Source: Archangium sp.
Lineage (GTDB): Bacteria > Myxococcota > Myxococcia > Myxococcales > Myxococcaceae
DNA: 64,000 nt
Assembly: GCA_022843845.1 (NCBI GenBank)
Contig: JALHMW010000023.1
Coordinates: forward strand, 16,642-80,641
Direction of reading: 5' to 3'
Part shown: positions 35,337-44,288 of the stretch, piece by piece
Layout: each line of letters starts with the position of its first letter
How positions within the stretch are numbered: the first letter of the stretch is position 1
Position numbers and translations under genes: made by a program
Notes under the pieces: generated by a model
Databases searched by the model: none
What the model saw: the letters and a program-made list of their open reading frames with translations, nothing else
What the model was told of the DNA's origin: nothing

Positions 35337-36919
35337 TGAAGCTCGACCGCAGACAGTTGCTGCGCGGTGTTGGCGGCGCAGCCCTCGCGTTGCCCACGCT
35401 GGCGTCGTTGATTCCCCGAACCGCCGCCGCCGCGCCACCGTCGGGGCCGGCGCTCATCGTCATCAAGTCGTTCAGCACGCAGCTCATCAGGGAGTGGTAC
35501 CCGGCCTTTCAAGGCAACGGCTACCAGCTCAAGAACGCGCGGTACCCCGGCACCAGCAAGGCCGACGGCACCACGTTGCTGACGCAGCCGCTGGTGTCGG
35601 GCTCGCCGTACACCTTCGCGCCGCTGCAGGACTTCAGAACGGCCACCGGCATCTCCGGCATCCTCGGGCCCGCGCTCAACCCGTTCCTGAGCAAGTTGAA
35701 CCTGATTCGCGGCCTCGATTTCCTGCCGTCGGTCAATCACAACTACGGCGCGCTGCTCGGCAACTTCAGCTCCTGCACGCCTGCGACGCCGTGTGACGCC
35801 GACCGTCTCGCTGACCTGCCCACCATCGACCAGGTCATCGCGTACTCGTCGAAGTTCTACCCGACGACGCCAGCGCTGCGGTCGCTCCACCTCTCGCAGG
35901 GCGTCACCAACTCGATGTCGTACAGCAACCTCGGGCAGGTCGCCGGCGCGGTGCAGCAGGTGCAGGCGCGCACCAACCCACGCGACGCCTTCAATGACGT
36001 CTTCGGCTCGTTCATGCCGATGCCGGGAGGCCCGAACCGTGACCGGCTCCTCGTCGACGGCGTCTTCGAGGACTACACGCGGCTCAAGAACAACCCGCGG
36101 CTCTCGGCAGCAGACAAGCAGCTGCTCGACCAGTACCTGACGCTCCTCACCGAGCTGCAGGCCAGGCTCGGGAGCAACCAGACGCTGTCGTGCACGGCCC
36201 CCGCGGCGCCCGGCTCGCTGGCCAACAACGTCGGCACCAACCCGACAGACATCGCGACGAAGTGGCGGCTCTTTCTCGACGTGGTGGCGGCCGCGATCAT
36301 GTGTGGCCAGACGCGCGTCGTCACCATGGGCATTCACAAGGCGCTGGGGCCCGGGCCTGACGCGAACAACCCGGCCCTGTTCGGCCACTACCACTCCGAG
36401 GACGCGAGCGGCGGCACCTGGCACGGGCTGGCGCACGACTTCGGAAATCCCAACGCACGGCGAATGCTCAGAGGCATCAACTCGTGGATCGCCAGTGAGA
36501 TTTTCGCGGGACTCTGCGCGCGGCTCGACGTGCCCACCGGCGACGGCACCACCTTCCTCGACCACTCGCTCATCTACTGGGGCAACGAGCTGGGCTTCAA
36601 CCACATCGGGTACAGCGTGCCGTGTCTGCTCGGCGGGAGCGCTGGAGGCTTTCTGCGGACCGGCCGGTACCTCGACTACATCGACTGGAACGGGCGCGCG
36701 TACTTCAGCCAGGAGGACGGGAACGTCATCAAGGGCATTCCGCACAACCAGCTGCTCGTCACCATCCTGCAGGCGATGGGGCTCGCTCCGGCCGACTACG
36801 AGCGCAACGGGCAACCCGGCTACGGCTCGGTCAGCACGTCAGGGCGCGACCCGAATTTGTGGCCGGTGAACTACGAGCTCGGCTCCGTCGGGCAGGTGTT
36901 GCCGGGCATCAGGGCCTGA
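35333..36919 (+). CDS. DUF1552-family protein exported by the Tat pathway
   Basis: 528 residues. A Tat signal is visible: DRRQLLRGVGGAALALP, with the twin Arg and Ala-rich cleavage region. The rest is the DUF1552 domain, ending in VLPGIRA. The Tat route implies folding in the cytoplasm, often with a bound cofactor, before export. It is translationally coupled to the upstream DUF1592 gene. The 3' end overlaps the convergent cyclo-ligase gene by 11 bp. Confidence 0.88.
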   Translation: MMKLDRRQLLRGVGGAALALPTLASLIPRTAAAAPPSGPALIVIKSFSTQLIREWYPAFQGNGYQLKNARYPGTSKADGTTLLTQPLVSGSPYTFAPLQDFRTATGISGILGPALNPFLSKLNLIRGLDFLPSVNHNYGALLGNFSSCTPATPCDADRLADLPTIDQVIAYSSKFYPTTPALRSLHLSQGVTNSMSYSNLGQVAGAVQQVQARTNPRDAFNDVFGSFMPMPGGPNRDRLLVDGVFEDYTRLKNNPRLSAADKQLLDQYLTLLTELQARLGSNQTLSCTAPAAPGSLANNVGTNPTDIATKWRLFLDVVAAAIMCGQTRVVTMGIHKALGPGPDANNPALFGHYHSEDASGGTWHGLAHDFGNPNARRMLRGINSWIASEIFAGLCARLDVPTGDGTTFLDHSLIYWGNELGFNHIGYSVPCLLGGSAGGFLRTGRYLDYIDWNGRAYFSQEDGNVIKGIPHNQLLVTILQAMGLAPADYERNGQPGYGSVSTSGRDPNLWPVNYELGSVGQVLPGIRA

Positions 36920-37478
36920 CGCAGCGAATGAACTGGGCCTCGGTGAGCACGGCGTCGAGGCGGACGTCATGTGGCTCGGTGGGCACGTGCTCGAGTTCCT
37001 GCGCCGCGTACGCGAGACCCAGCGCGAACACCGGACCCGATGCGCGCAGCGCCGCCAGCGTGACGTCGTAGTAGCCGCCACCGTACCCGAGCCGCGCGCC
37101 AGTCCGGTCGAAGGCGAGGAGCGGCACCAGCACGAGGTCGGGAGTCACCATCGGCGTTTCGGCCTCGGGCTCCGTCACGCCGAAACGACTGGTGACGAGC
37201 TGTGTGTCTGCATCCCATCGATGAAAGGTGAGCGGCTGCCCACGGCGTGGCGTGCGTGGGAGCGCGAGCGTCGCTCCGAGCGCTTCGAGTCGACGCATCA
37301 ACGGGCGAGGGTCGAGCTCACTGCGCATCGGAAAGGTGCCGGCGACGACCAAAGGAATCGGGTTCACGGGGTACGCGCGCGCGAGGTCTTCCGCAGCGGT
37401 CGGAGTCGTCGCGGCTGCGCGCTCTCGGAGTTCCGCCAGTCGCTCCCGCAGCGCCTTCTTCTCGTCGACGATGCTCAT
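36909..37478 (-). CDS. 5-formyltetrahydrofolate cyclo-ligase
   Basis: 189 residues from the ATG at 37478. It converts 5-formyl-THF and ATP to 5,10-methenyl-THF in the cytoplasm. Family motifs are seen: N-terminal KKALRERLAELR, LALPRT, PLTFHRW, and the signature LVPLLAFDRTGARLGYGGGYYD (as LVPLLAFD and RLGYGGGYYD). It starts inside the stop of the upstream thermonuclease gene (ATGA), so the two are an operon, although their functions are unrelated. Confidence 0.92.
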   Translation of the reverse strand: MSIVDEKKALRERLAELRERAAATTPTAAEDLARAYPVNPIPLVVAGTFPMRSELDPRPLMRRLEALGATLALPRTPRRGQPLTFHRWDADTQLVTSRFGVTEPEAETPMVTPDLVLVPLLAFDRTGARLGYGGGYYDVTLAALRASGPVFALGLAYAAQELEHVPTEPHDVRLDAVLTEAQFIRCVRP

Positions 37479-38230
37479 TCGCCGATGAGACACGGCGGCT
37501 GGTTCTTGTACCGGAGCTCGTACGGCACGTAGACCATGCACGACCAGTCGTCCTCGGTGCGCAGGCAGACCTCTTCACACAGCTGGTAGTAATCGGTGTG
37601 CTTGCGCAGCGGCGCTTCACCGGTGCGCGTGTCGAGGATGCGGTTGGACGAGGTGGGGTACTTCCCGTCGGTGTTCTCGGCGAATGAGTGCAGCGCGGTG
37701 ATGAGGCCTTTGGGAACGCCCTTGGCCCAGATGCCACGGCGCGCGCGTTGCGCCTGGTGCATGGCGTCGAGCACGAGGCGGTTCGGCTTGCCTCTGATGG
37801 CGTACGCGAGCCCGCGGCCCTGACGCGCCATCTCGATCGCCAGCTTCGGGCACTCGACCAGCACGCGGCCGTACGCATCGGGAGCGCCCGACGTCGTGCA
37901 CTCCCACTCCTGCGCTGCGCAGACGTCGGCGTCGCCTTTGGTCAGCGTGTAGAGCTCTTCACGCGTCCAATCGCCCCACCGGTGCACGGGCCCGTAGGAC
38001 TCGAGGGTGTTGTAGCCGAACAGGCGTGTGCCCTGACCGTCGTAGGGCCCCGACTCGAAGTCGAAGCTGTCTCCGTCGGACCACTTCACCGCGGTGCGCT
38101 CGCCGTTGAGGATGATGAAGCCGTGCGCTTCGTGCACGTCGGCTCCGGGTGCGCGTTTTCCTCCGGCGCGGGTGACGATGGTCACGCAGCCGGTCAACGC
38201 CATGAGGAGGATGCAGAACAGAGGTCGCAT
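37475..38230 (-). CDS. Thermonuclease (SNase-like) lipoprotein
   Basis: 251 residues. Signal peptide with lipobox ALTGC, so it is exported and anchored. Residues about 35-170 are a staphylococcal-nuclease fold: DGDSFDF, then RLFGYNTLE with the Arg and Glu of the active site spaced as usual, and YGRVLVE holding the second catalytic Arg. A long C-terminal extension with four Cys follows the fold. Likely a surface nuclease for extracellular DNA/RNA, useful for a predator or scavenger. The stop overlaps the start of the cyclo-ligase gene. Confidence 0.85.
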   Translation of the reverse strand: MRPLFCILLMALTGCVTIVTRAGGKRAPGADVHEAHGFIILNGERTAVKWSDGDSFDFESGPYDGQGTRLFGYNTLESYGPVHRWGDWTREELYTLTKGDADVCAAQEWECTTSGAPDAYGRVLVECPKLAIEMARQGRGLAYAIRGKPNRLVLDAMHQAQRARRGIWAKGVPKGLITALHSFAENTDGKYPTSSNRILDTRTGEAPLRKHTDYYQLCEEVCLRTEDDWSCMVYVPYELRYKNQPPCLIGE

Positions 38231-38277
38231 GCTGGGAGGACCTTAGCCGCAAGCGCAGGCTGGGCGTGGCACCGTGC

Positions 38278-39489
38278 TCAGTCGCACGTCTGCCACCGCG
38301 TCTCGAGACGTTGTCCCGGGGTCGGGGTGTAGAGCGGCTCCAGGATGACGGCGTGCAGCACCGAGTCGTACCGCCAGCTCCTCGCGCCTCGGAAGTCGAC
38401 CTGGGGAAAGGGCACGCCTTCGACCGACACCTCGAGCGACTGTACCGAGCGAAGCGACGGCGTTGACGGCAGGTAGAAGGTCGTCTGGAACCCCAGCGTC
38501 GCCTTGCTGATGGTCTGTAGCGCCGTTGCCCAGTTTGGCGTGCAGAGGTCTTCACGAAGACCGTTGGTCGCTGCCACGAGTCGCTCGAAGCGCGGCTCGA
38601 ACCTTCCGCACGATTCACCGGCGACGTGCCATGGAGAAATCACGCTGAAGGGGCTGAGCACTCTGCCGCTCGCCCATCGTGCGATCATCTCGGAGCCGGG
38701 CAGGTCTGAACCGTCTGGTTCGTCGGTGACGCAGATGATGGAGTGCGGCTGCTCCCAGAAGCCCGGTGGTTCACGCCGGTCGCGCAACGAAAGCGCGGTG
38801 TCATGACAGCTCCGTCGTCCCGGCGTCGGCGCGGTGCGGGTCGCACGCTGAAAGCGGGCTTCGAACTCGGCAGCGTCAGTCGACAGCACTGTGACGCCGT
38901 CAGGAGACTGCAACGCGCCACTCACGTTGCTCACCGCCACGTCGACGCTGGGCCAGCCTGCGGTCACCAGGTACCGCGCGAAGTCGCGGAAGTTCTGCTC
39001 GGCGTTCGTGAGGCCGTCGTCATCGACGATCACCAGCAGGCTGGTTCGGGGCGGCACCGGAGCGAGTTGATCGAACGAGACGGTTCGCGCTGTCACGCCG
39101 ACACCCTCGACGGCGAAGGTGTTTCGTTGCGTGGAGTCGTTGGCGTGTACGAACACCGTCAGCACCGCGGCGACGGCACCGGTGGACACGGGAGCAAAGC
39201 CGACGCTGAGCGGTGCCTGCTCGCCCGGTTCGAGCGTCATGGGAAGCGCGGCAACGCCGAACGGGCCCGCGGGCTTCTCGGTGGTCAGCGTGAGTCGAAA
39301 GGCGCATCGGTTCCGAACCGTGACGCGCTGCCGGCTGAGGTCGCAGCCGACGCTCGTCGGGCCGAACGAAACGGTGTCGGGCAACTCGAGACAGGGCGAG
39401 GTGAACGGGTTGATCTGCCGACTCCCGTCATCGATCGAGCTGGCAGCGCCGCTACAGCCCGCCAAAGCCATGACGATCAGGATTCGCAA
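38278..39489 (-). CDS. Lipoprotein with ASH-like and vWA-like regions
   Basis: 403 residues. Lipobox near residue 12 (MALAGC). Residues about 35-130 have the beta-sandwich pattern of ASH/'choice-of-anchor D' domains (VSFGPTSVGCDLSRQRVTVRN ... PGEQAPLSVGFAP, given here as pieces). Residues about 145-330 resemble a vWA fold with TSLLVIVDDDGLTNAEQNF as the first strand, but the metal-site pattern is not canonical. A partner-binding surface protein is inferred. It lies 47 bp upstream of the thermonuclease gene on the same strand. Confidence 0.7.
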   Translation of the reverse strand: MRILIVMALAGCSGAASSIDDGSRQINPFTSPCLELPDTVSFGPTSVGCDLSRQRVTVRNRCAFRLTLTTEKPAGPFGVAALPMTLEPGEQAPLSVGFAPVSTGAVAAVLTVFVHANDSTQRNTFAVEGVGVTARTVSFDQLAPVPPRTSLLVIVDDDGLTNAEQNFRDFARYLVTAGWPSVDVAVSNVSGALQSPDGVTVLSTDAAEFEARFQRATRTAPTPGRRSCHDTALSLRDRREPPGFWEQPHSIICVTDEPDGSDLPGSEMIARWASGRVLSPFSVISPWHVAGESCGRFEPRFERLVAATNGLREDLCTPNWATALQTISKATLGFQTTFYLPSTPSLRSVQSLEVSVEGVPFPQVDFRGARSWRYDSVLHAVILEPLYTPTPGQRLETRWQTCD

Positions 39490-39646
39490 GGTCCTTCAGA
39501 CTGCACGAGCGGCGCGTGCGGCTCAACTCGAAGCGAGACCGCTCACTGGCCGTCACGCCCGGGGCGGAAACCGCACCAATCGTGACACTCGTTGCTCCCG
39601 CGTCAGTGACGGCCTCGTCGAGCAGTCAGCCCGGCACGGTGTCGCC

Positions 39647-40189
39647 ATGTCCACGAACGCGCACATTCACGAGATGTACGAAGCCGTCTGGGACGCTCCG
39701 GCGGACCTCGTGCGCCGTCGCGTGCTCGCTGACGCGTTGCTCGAAGTCGGCGACCCGCGCGGAGAGTTCATCGCGCTGCAGTTCGAGACCTCAGCGCGTG
39801 CGCGCAAGCGGGCCCAGAAGCTGCTCGATCGTCACCGCCGTCACTTCCTCGGCAGCCTCGCGGGCGTGCTGATCGGGGGCTCCGACGTCTGGCGGCACGG
39901 CTTCGTCGTCGAAGGCGCGGTGCGCCTCATGGGTGAGAACGTCGACCTCAAGGCGTGGGCCACCGTCGAGCGACTCGTCGGCTATCTCTCGCCGTACGCG
40001 CCGAAGGAGCTCGGCTCCGTTCACCTCAAGTCGCTTCGCCAGGTGCAGCTCGTTCACTTCGAGGTCGACCGCTACGACGACACCAGGATCGACGATCGGC
40101 CGCACGTCACGGCGCTCAACCGTGTGCGTGCGTGTCTGGGCAGCGCGCGGCAGCACGTCCTGCAGCGCGGCAAGGAGTGGCTGCGATGA
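39647..40189 (+). CDS. TIGR02996 repeat-companion domain protein
   Basis: 180 residues. Residues 15-50 carry the TIGR02996 signature: DLVRRRVLADALLEVGDPRGEFIALQ (as VLADALLEVGDPRGEF). This domain is abundant in Myxococcota and Planctomycetes and usually precedes leucine-rich or similar repeats; here only a short tail follows. No signal peptide. Function unknown. The stop is one base from the stop of the convergent lipoprotein gene. Confidence 0.8.
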   Translation: MSTNAHIHEMYEAVWDAPADLVRRRVLADALLEVGDPRGEFIALQFETSARARKRAQKLLDRHRRHFLGSLAGVLIGGSDVWRHGFVVEGAVRLMGENVDLKAWATVERLVGYLSPYAPKELGSVHLKSLRQVQLVHFEVDRYDDTRIDDRPHVTALNRVRACLGSARQHVLQRGKEWLR

Positions 40190-40190
40190 C

Positions 40191-42362
40191 TCAGCGCAGC
40201 TCGAGCCGGCCTTCACGCCCATCAGCCCCGCGCACCTCGACGACATGTCTGCCGCCGAGCCGAAGCCGCGGGTGCTGAACGATCGCCTGCCCGAACGCAT
40301 CGGCCGGCTGCCACATCGACCAGAAGCCCTCGTCGACGCGGAACGAAATCTCCTGCGTGCCCAGGCCCATGATGCGCACGGTGGCGTCTTCACGCGACGA
40401 CAACCACAGCGCCGCCTCTTCGGCCTTGAACGGCACCGGGCACATCTCGGTGCGAGGGTAGAGCCGCGCGTAGATGCCGAGGTGGTTGTACGTCGACGTT
40501 CCGGTGATCTGCCCCACGCCACGCGCCCGCAGCAGCTGAATCTTGAACGCGAAGCCCGGCAGGTCCGGCAGCGTCACGGAAGGGAAGCCCATGGCCAGCG
40601 CCGGCTCGGCCTGAGACAGCAGCACCGGCACCAGCATGGCGAGCGCATCAGGACTCTCGGCGAGCATCTCGTTGTTCTTCACGCTCACGTTCGTCACCGC
40701 GTTCATCAGGCTGCCGACCACTGGCCGCAGCTCGTCGCACCCGCGCACGTCGAGCCCCATCGGCAGCTTCAGGTCGGCTTGAATGGTGAACAGCCGGGCG
40801 TTGCGGTCTTCGATGAGCGCGTAGACGTCGATCTCCACCTGCGGCCAGTCGAGGAGCAACAGCGGGTCGAGCGGCTTCCCTGCCATGTCGAGGGTGCCCT
40901 CGCCGACGACGATGGTGGGCGCGTTGACGGGCCGAATCACCACCCGCAGCGGCACGCTCTTGCCGTCGGTGAACTTGTTCAGCGACGGGAGCACCGCCGC
41001 CAAGACGCCCGACTCCAGCTGAGACACCGTCTCGTTGCCGAGCTCGATGCAGAGGGCTCCGGACTGCTGCACGCGGTAGAGCGTGTCGGCCATCACCTGC
41101 TGCGAGAGCGAGAACGCGAGGTCGTACCCCATCGCCGGCGCGTCACGGTCGAGGTCGGGCAGCGGCAACATCACCGGGGCAGGGCGGTTCTTCGGCGCCA
41201 CGCACGTCGACGGCGCCACCTCACGAACGCCGCCGCGCAGACCGATGGAGGTGCCCATCGGGCTCGACGCGACGAGGCCACCAGCGCCGAACGCGAGCTC
41301 GATCTCACTCCCCGCCGGCACCAGGCCCTGCAGCGCCGTCGAGACATCGAGGCGACCTTCGACGCCAATCAGCCCTGGCACGCAGGCGCCGGTGGCCGAG
41401 TCGACACACTTCCCCGGGCCGCCATCTTCAGGCACGCACATGGCCGTCACGCCCGCTTGCGTCGACATCGGGCACGCGCCGAGTGAGCACGGGGCGCAGT
41501 TGATCTCCTTGAGCGCGTCGGTGAGCTGCTTCTGCAACGAGCTGGCGAGCTGCCCGATGAGCAGGTTCTTCACCGGCCCGAAGTTGGCGGCGGTGCACAA
41601 GGAGCACGTCGCTCCAGGCGGGCGGGCCAGGGTGATGTCGGCGCCGTCGATGCACGCGGGAGGCTGCGTGCTCCCTGAACAGGTGCTCGTGCCATCGATG
41701 TCGGACACCTCGAGCGACAGCAGCCGATCCCACTTCGTGTCGATGGTCAGCTTGATGTTGAGGCCCAGCTCGGTGAACGCCGGCGGAGCCCGCCCCGTAT
41801 CGAAGTCGACGGTGCACTTGATGCGCCCACCACCACCCAGCAGACACGCGCTGCCGCTGACCGAGCCGATGTGGAGCTCTCCGGTCTGCACCGTCGCGCC
41901 GATGACGGCCTCGACGAGGTCAGGCGACTTGGGCGCCAGCCGAAGGGTGTTGATGTTGATCGTCACCTCACGCGGCAGGTCAGCCGCCGTGCACCGGCCA
42001 TCCATCTGGCCGCACGACTCTGCGTTGCACAGCAGCGAGCCTTCGTCGGCGATGGCGAGCTGGAGCACCGGAATGCCCAACAGGCTCGTCGTCTGAATCG
42101 AGCACGGCACTGGCACCCGCAGCGTTCCACCGGGCGCGAGGACGGAGAGGATGGTGCTGATGCCCGCGTCGGAGTTGATGTACGCGAAGCCGGCCGACGA
42201 GACACGAATGCTCCCGGCTGAGTCGAGCTTCGCGCCGCGGTAGGTGCCTTGCGGCAACTGCTGGAACCCGCCGCAGCCGCCACCACAGCCGCCACCGCCA
42301 CCACAGGCGAGGAAGACCGCGAAGAGCACGAGCCAGGGCGAGCGGGTGACGAACCGGACCAT
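40191..42362 (-). CDS. Large Gly/Cys-started lipoprotein of unknown function
   Basis: 723 residues from the ATG at 42362. Signal peptide with lipobox FLAC, then a Gly/Cys run (CGGGGGCGGGCGG) as a flexible anchor. The rest is beta-rich with amphipathic strands, scattered disulfide-type Cys pairs (CSLCTAANFG; CAPCSLGACP) and a Gly/Arg-rich end. I do not recognise the family. The length and lipid anchor suggest an outer-membrane or surface protein; lipid-binding beta-structures could look like this, but that is only a thought. Confidence 0.7.
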   Translation of the reverse strand: MVRFVTRSPWLVLFAVFLACGGGGGCGGGCGGFQQLPQGTYRGAKLDSAGSIRVSSAGFAYINSDAGISTILSVLAPGGTLRVPVPCSIQTTSLLGIPVLQLAIADEGSLLCNAESCGQMDGRCTAADLPREVTININTLRLAPKSPDLVEAVIGATVQTGELHIGSVSGSACLLGGGGRIKCTVDFDTGRAPPAFTELGLNIKLTIDTKWDRLLSLEVSDIDGTSTCSGSTQPPACIDGADITLARPPGATCSLCTAANFGPVKNLLIGQLASSLQKQLTDALKEINCAPCSLGACPMSTQAGVTAMCVPEDGGPGKCVDSATGACVPGLIGVEGRLDVSTALQGLVPAGSEIELAFGAGGLVASSPMGTSIGLRGGVREVAPSTCVAPKNRPAPVMLPLPDLDRDAPAMGYDLAFSLSQQVMADTLYRVQQSGALCIELGNETVSQLESGVLAAVLPSLNKFTDGKSVPLRVVIRPVNAPTIVVGEGTLDMAGKPLDPLLLLDWPQVEIDVYALIEDRNARLFTIQADLKLPMGLDVRGCDELRPVVGSLMNAVTNVSVKNNEMLAESPDALAMLVPVLLSQAEPALAMGFPSVTLPDLPGFAFKIQLLRARGVGQITGTSTYNHLGIYARLYPRTEMCPVPFKAEEAALWLSSREDATVRIMGLGTQEISFRVDEGFWSMWQPADAFGQAIVQHPRLRLGGRHVVEVRGADGREGRLELR

Positions 42363-42587
42363 GGGCGGGCGTGTAGCAGACACTCGCCTCACAGCGCACG
42401 GCGGGGACGGCAATCTGCCGCAGCGTGTTGTGTCGGCGGGCCAACGTGACGGTGCGGCAATTGGTGCGGCAGCGATCCCTGCTCGAGGTCGAATCCGTCG
42501 CCGGCTCTCAGAGAGATCCCGGAGCCTCTCGGATGTCGAGCGGTCCGGCGTGGGCATGAAGGACGTCTCGGGGTAGAGCGCCGGCCC
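42363..42587. promoter_or_regulatory. 225-bp divergent spacer
   Basis: Separates the minus-strand lipoprotein from the plus-strand SDR gene. No reading frame, repeat or clear operator was seen. It must hold both promoters. Confidence 0.35.
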
Positions 42588-43415
42588 ATGCAGACCACTC
42601 AGGTGATCGTCATGACGGGCTGCGCCAGCGGCATCGGCCGGCACCTGACGAAGGCCCTCGCCGGCGCGTACCGCATCGTCGCCACCGACGTGAACGTCTC
42701 GGGCCTCGAGCAGTGCGCCAGAGACGACGCCTGGCCGATGGAGAGCGTGAAGACGCTCAAGCTCGACGTGCGCAACGCGGGCGAATGGGAAGAGACGTTG
42801 CGGGTCGCGCTCGCGCACTTCGGCCGCGTCGACGTGCTGATGAACGTCGCCGGCTACCTGAAGCCCGGCTTTGGCCACGAGGTCGACGCCAGCGAGGTCG
42901 ACAAGCACCTCGACATCAACACCAAGGGCCTCATCCACGGGTGCCGCGTCGTCGGCCGTCACTTCGCCGCGCAGAAGTCGGGCCACGTCATCAACGTCGG
43001 CAGCCTCGCCTCACTCGCTCCGGCGCCGGGGCTGTGTCTGTACGTCGCCTCGAAGTTCGCGGTGCGCGGCTTCACGCTCGCCATCGCGCAGGAGCTCTCT
43101 CCCTTCAACGTGCACGTCTCGCTGGTGATGCCCGACGCCGTACAGACGCCCATGCTCGATCTGCAGGTCGACTACGCCGAGGCGGCGATGACGTTCTCTG
43201 GCGGGCGCGCGCTCACCGTGCAGGACCTGGAGCGCGTCTTCATCGAAGAGGTGCTGCCCCACCGCCCGCTCGAGGTGACGATTCCGATGACGCGCGGCCT
43301 CATCGCCCGGCTCGCGAACCTGATGCCGGCCACCGTCGTCACCCTCGGGCCCGCCTTCACCACGCAGGGGAAGAAGAAGCAGGCCTCGATCAAGGCGCTG
43401 CGCGACGGGAAGTGA
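42588..43415 (+). CDS. Short-chain dehydrogenase/reductase
   Basis: 275 residues, classical SDR. Nucleotide-binding TGCASGIG (Gly-x3-Gly-x-Gly pattern), LKLDVRN, NVAGYLKPG in the NNAG position, catalytic Ser in NVGSLAS and Tyr-x3-Lys in YVASK. The Asp after the second strand (ATDVNV) suggests NAD(H) preference. Substrate unknown. The terminator at 43424-43460 follows. Confidence 0.92.
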   Translation: MQTTQVIVMTGCASGIGRHLTKALAGAYRIVATDVNVSGLEQCARDDAWPMESVKTLKLDVRNAGEWEETLRVALAHFGRVDVLMNVAGYLKPGFGHEVDASEVDKHLDINTKGLIHGCRVVGRHFAAQKSGHVINVGSLASLAPAPGLCLYVASKFAVRGFTLAIAQELSPFNVHVSLVMPDAVQTPMLDLQVDYAEAAMTFSGGRALTVQDLERVFIEEVLPHRPLEVTIPMTRGLIARLANLMPATVVTLGPAFTTQGKKKQASIKALRDGK

Positions 43416-43423
43416 CGGGTCGG

Positions 43424-43460
43424 AGCAGCCACGCCGAAAATCCCTCACGGCGCGGCTGCT
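43424..43460. terminator. Bidirectional terminator between SDR and SRPBCC genes
   Basis: AGCAGCC-A-CGCCG pairs with CGGCG-C-GGCTGCT (12 pairs, one mismatch) around an 11-nt loop, in the 57-bp gap between convergent stops. Fit for both strands. Confidence 0.7.
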
Positions 43461-43472
43461 GACCCACACGAC

Positions 43473-44219
43473 TCAACGCTTCGACTTCTTCTTCGGCGCG
43501 GCCTTCTTCTTCACGGGTGCAGACTTCTTCTTCGGCGCCGCCTTCGCGGCCTTCTTCGGCGTGGCTGGCTTCTTGCGTTTCACGAGGCCACGAACCGTCT
43601 TCCCGAAGGACTTCGCCTGCGCCGCCACCGACTTCTGCACCTTCTTGCCCTGCTTCACGGCCTTCACCGCCTGCTTGCGCGCCTCTTTCTTCGCGTTCTG
43701 GAGCGCCTTGCCGACGTTCTTCGCGGTGCGCTCGAGCGCCAGGCCCGCCTTCTCGACGGCGTCTTCGATGGCCTCGCCCGCCTTCTCGGCAGCGTCCTCC
43801 ATCGCCTCGACGCCCTCTTTGAGCTTCTCGCGCGGGCTGGCGAAGTACTTCTCCATCGGGTCGAAGTAGTAGTCCTTCCACCCGGCGACGTAGTCGTCGG
43901 CCTGGCCGTCGGGGATGTTGGTGTGCACCAGCTTCACCTCGGTACCGCCTGCGACCTCGGTCAGCTCGATGGTGAGCCTGCTGTCGGGCGCGCCGTCGGG
44001 GAACTCGTTGGTCCGCCACGTCTGCACGATGCGGGCGTACGGCTCGGCCTTCACGGTGCGGCCCTCGATGTAGCCGTCCCATGCGGTGTAGTTGCCGTCC
44101 TCACCTCCCGAGGTGGCGGCGCCCGTCATCAGCGCGTGCTCCTCGGGGTCCAGCCATGCCTCGTAGATGCGGCGCGCTGGCGCCTTGATGACCCGCGTGA
44201 CTTCGGTGCTCTCAGCCAT
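43473..44219 (-). CDS. SRPBCC (AHSA1/START-like) protein with histone-H1-like tail
   Basis: 248 residues from the ATG at 44219, with GGGGGT 6 bp upstream. Residues 1-135 are an SRPBCC/AHSA1-type ligand-binding fold (VTRVIKAPARRIYEAWLDPE; TIELTEVAGGTEVKLVHTN; VAGWKDYYFDPM). Residues about 140-185 form a helical stretch of AMEDAAEKAGEAIEDAVEKAG type. The last 60 residues are nearly all Lys, Ala and Pro (KKPATPKKAAKAAPKKK), like histone H1 or bacterial HC1-type tails, so DNA binding is likely. The combination is unusual. Confidence 0.8.
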   Translation of the reverse strand: MAESTEVTRVIKAPARRIYEAWLDPEEHALMTGAATSGGEDGNYTAWDGYIEGRTVKAEPYARIVQTWRTNEFPDGAPDSRLTIELTEVAGGTEVKLVHTNIPDGQADDYVAGWKDYYFDPMEKYFASPREKLKEGVEAMEDAAEKAGEAIEDAVEKAGLALERTAKNVGKALQNAKKEARKQAVKAVKQGKKVQKSVAAQAKSFGKTVRGLVKRKKPATPKKAAKAAPKKKSAPVKKKAAPKKKSKR

Positions 44220-44288
44220 GAACGACCCCCTCGTCTGGTGTGTGGAAAGACGCCACGAACTATCGGCCATACCCAGATTCAGAGTTTA

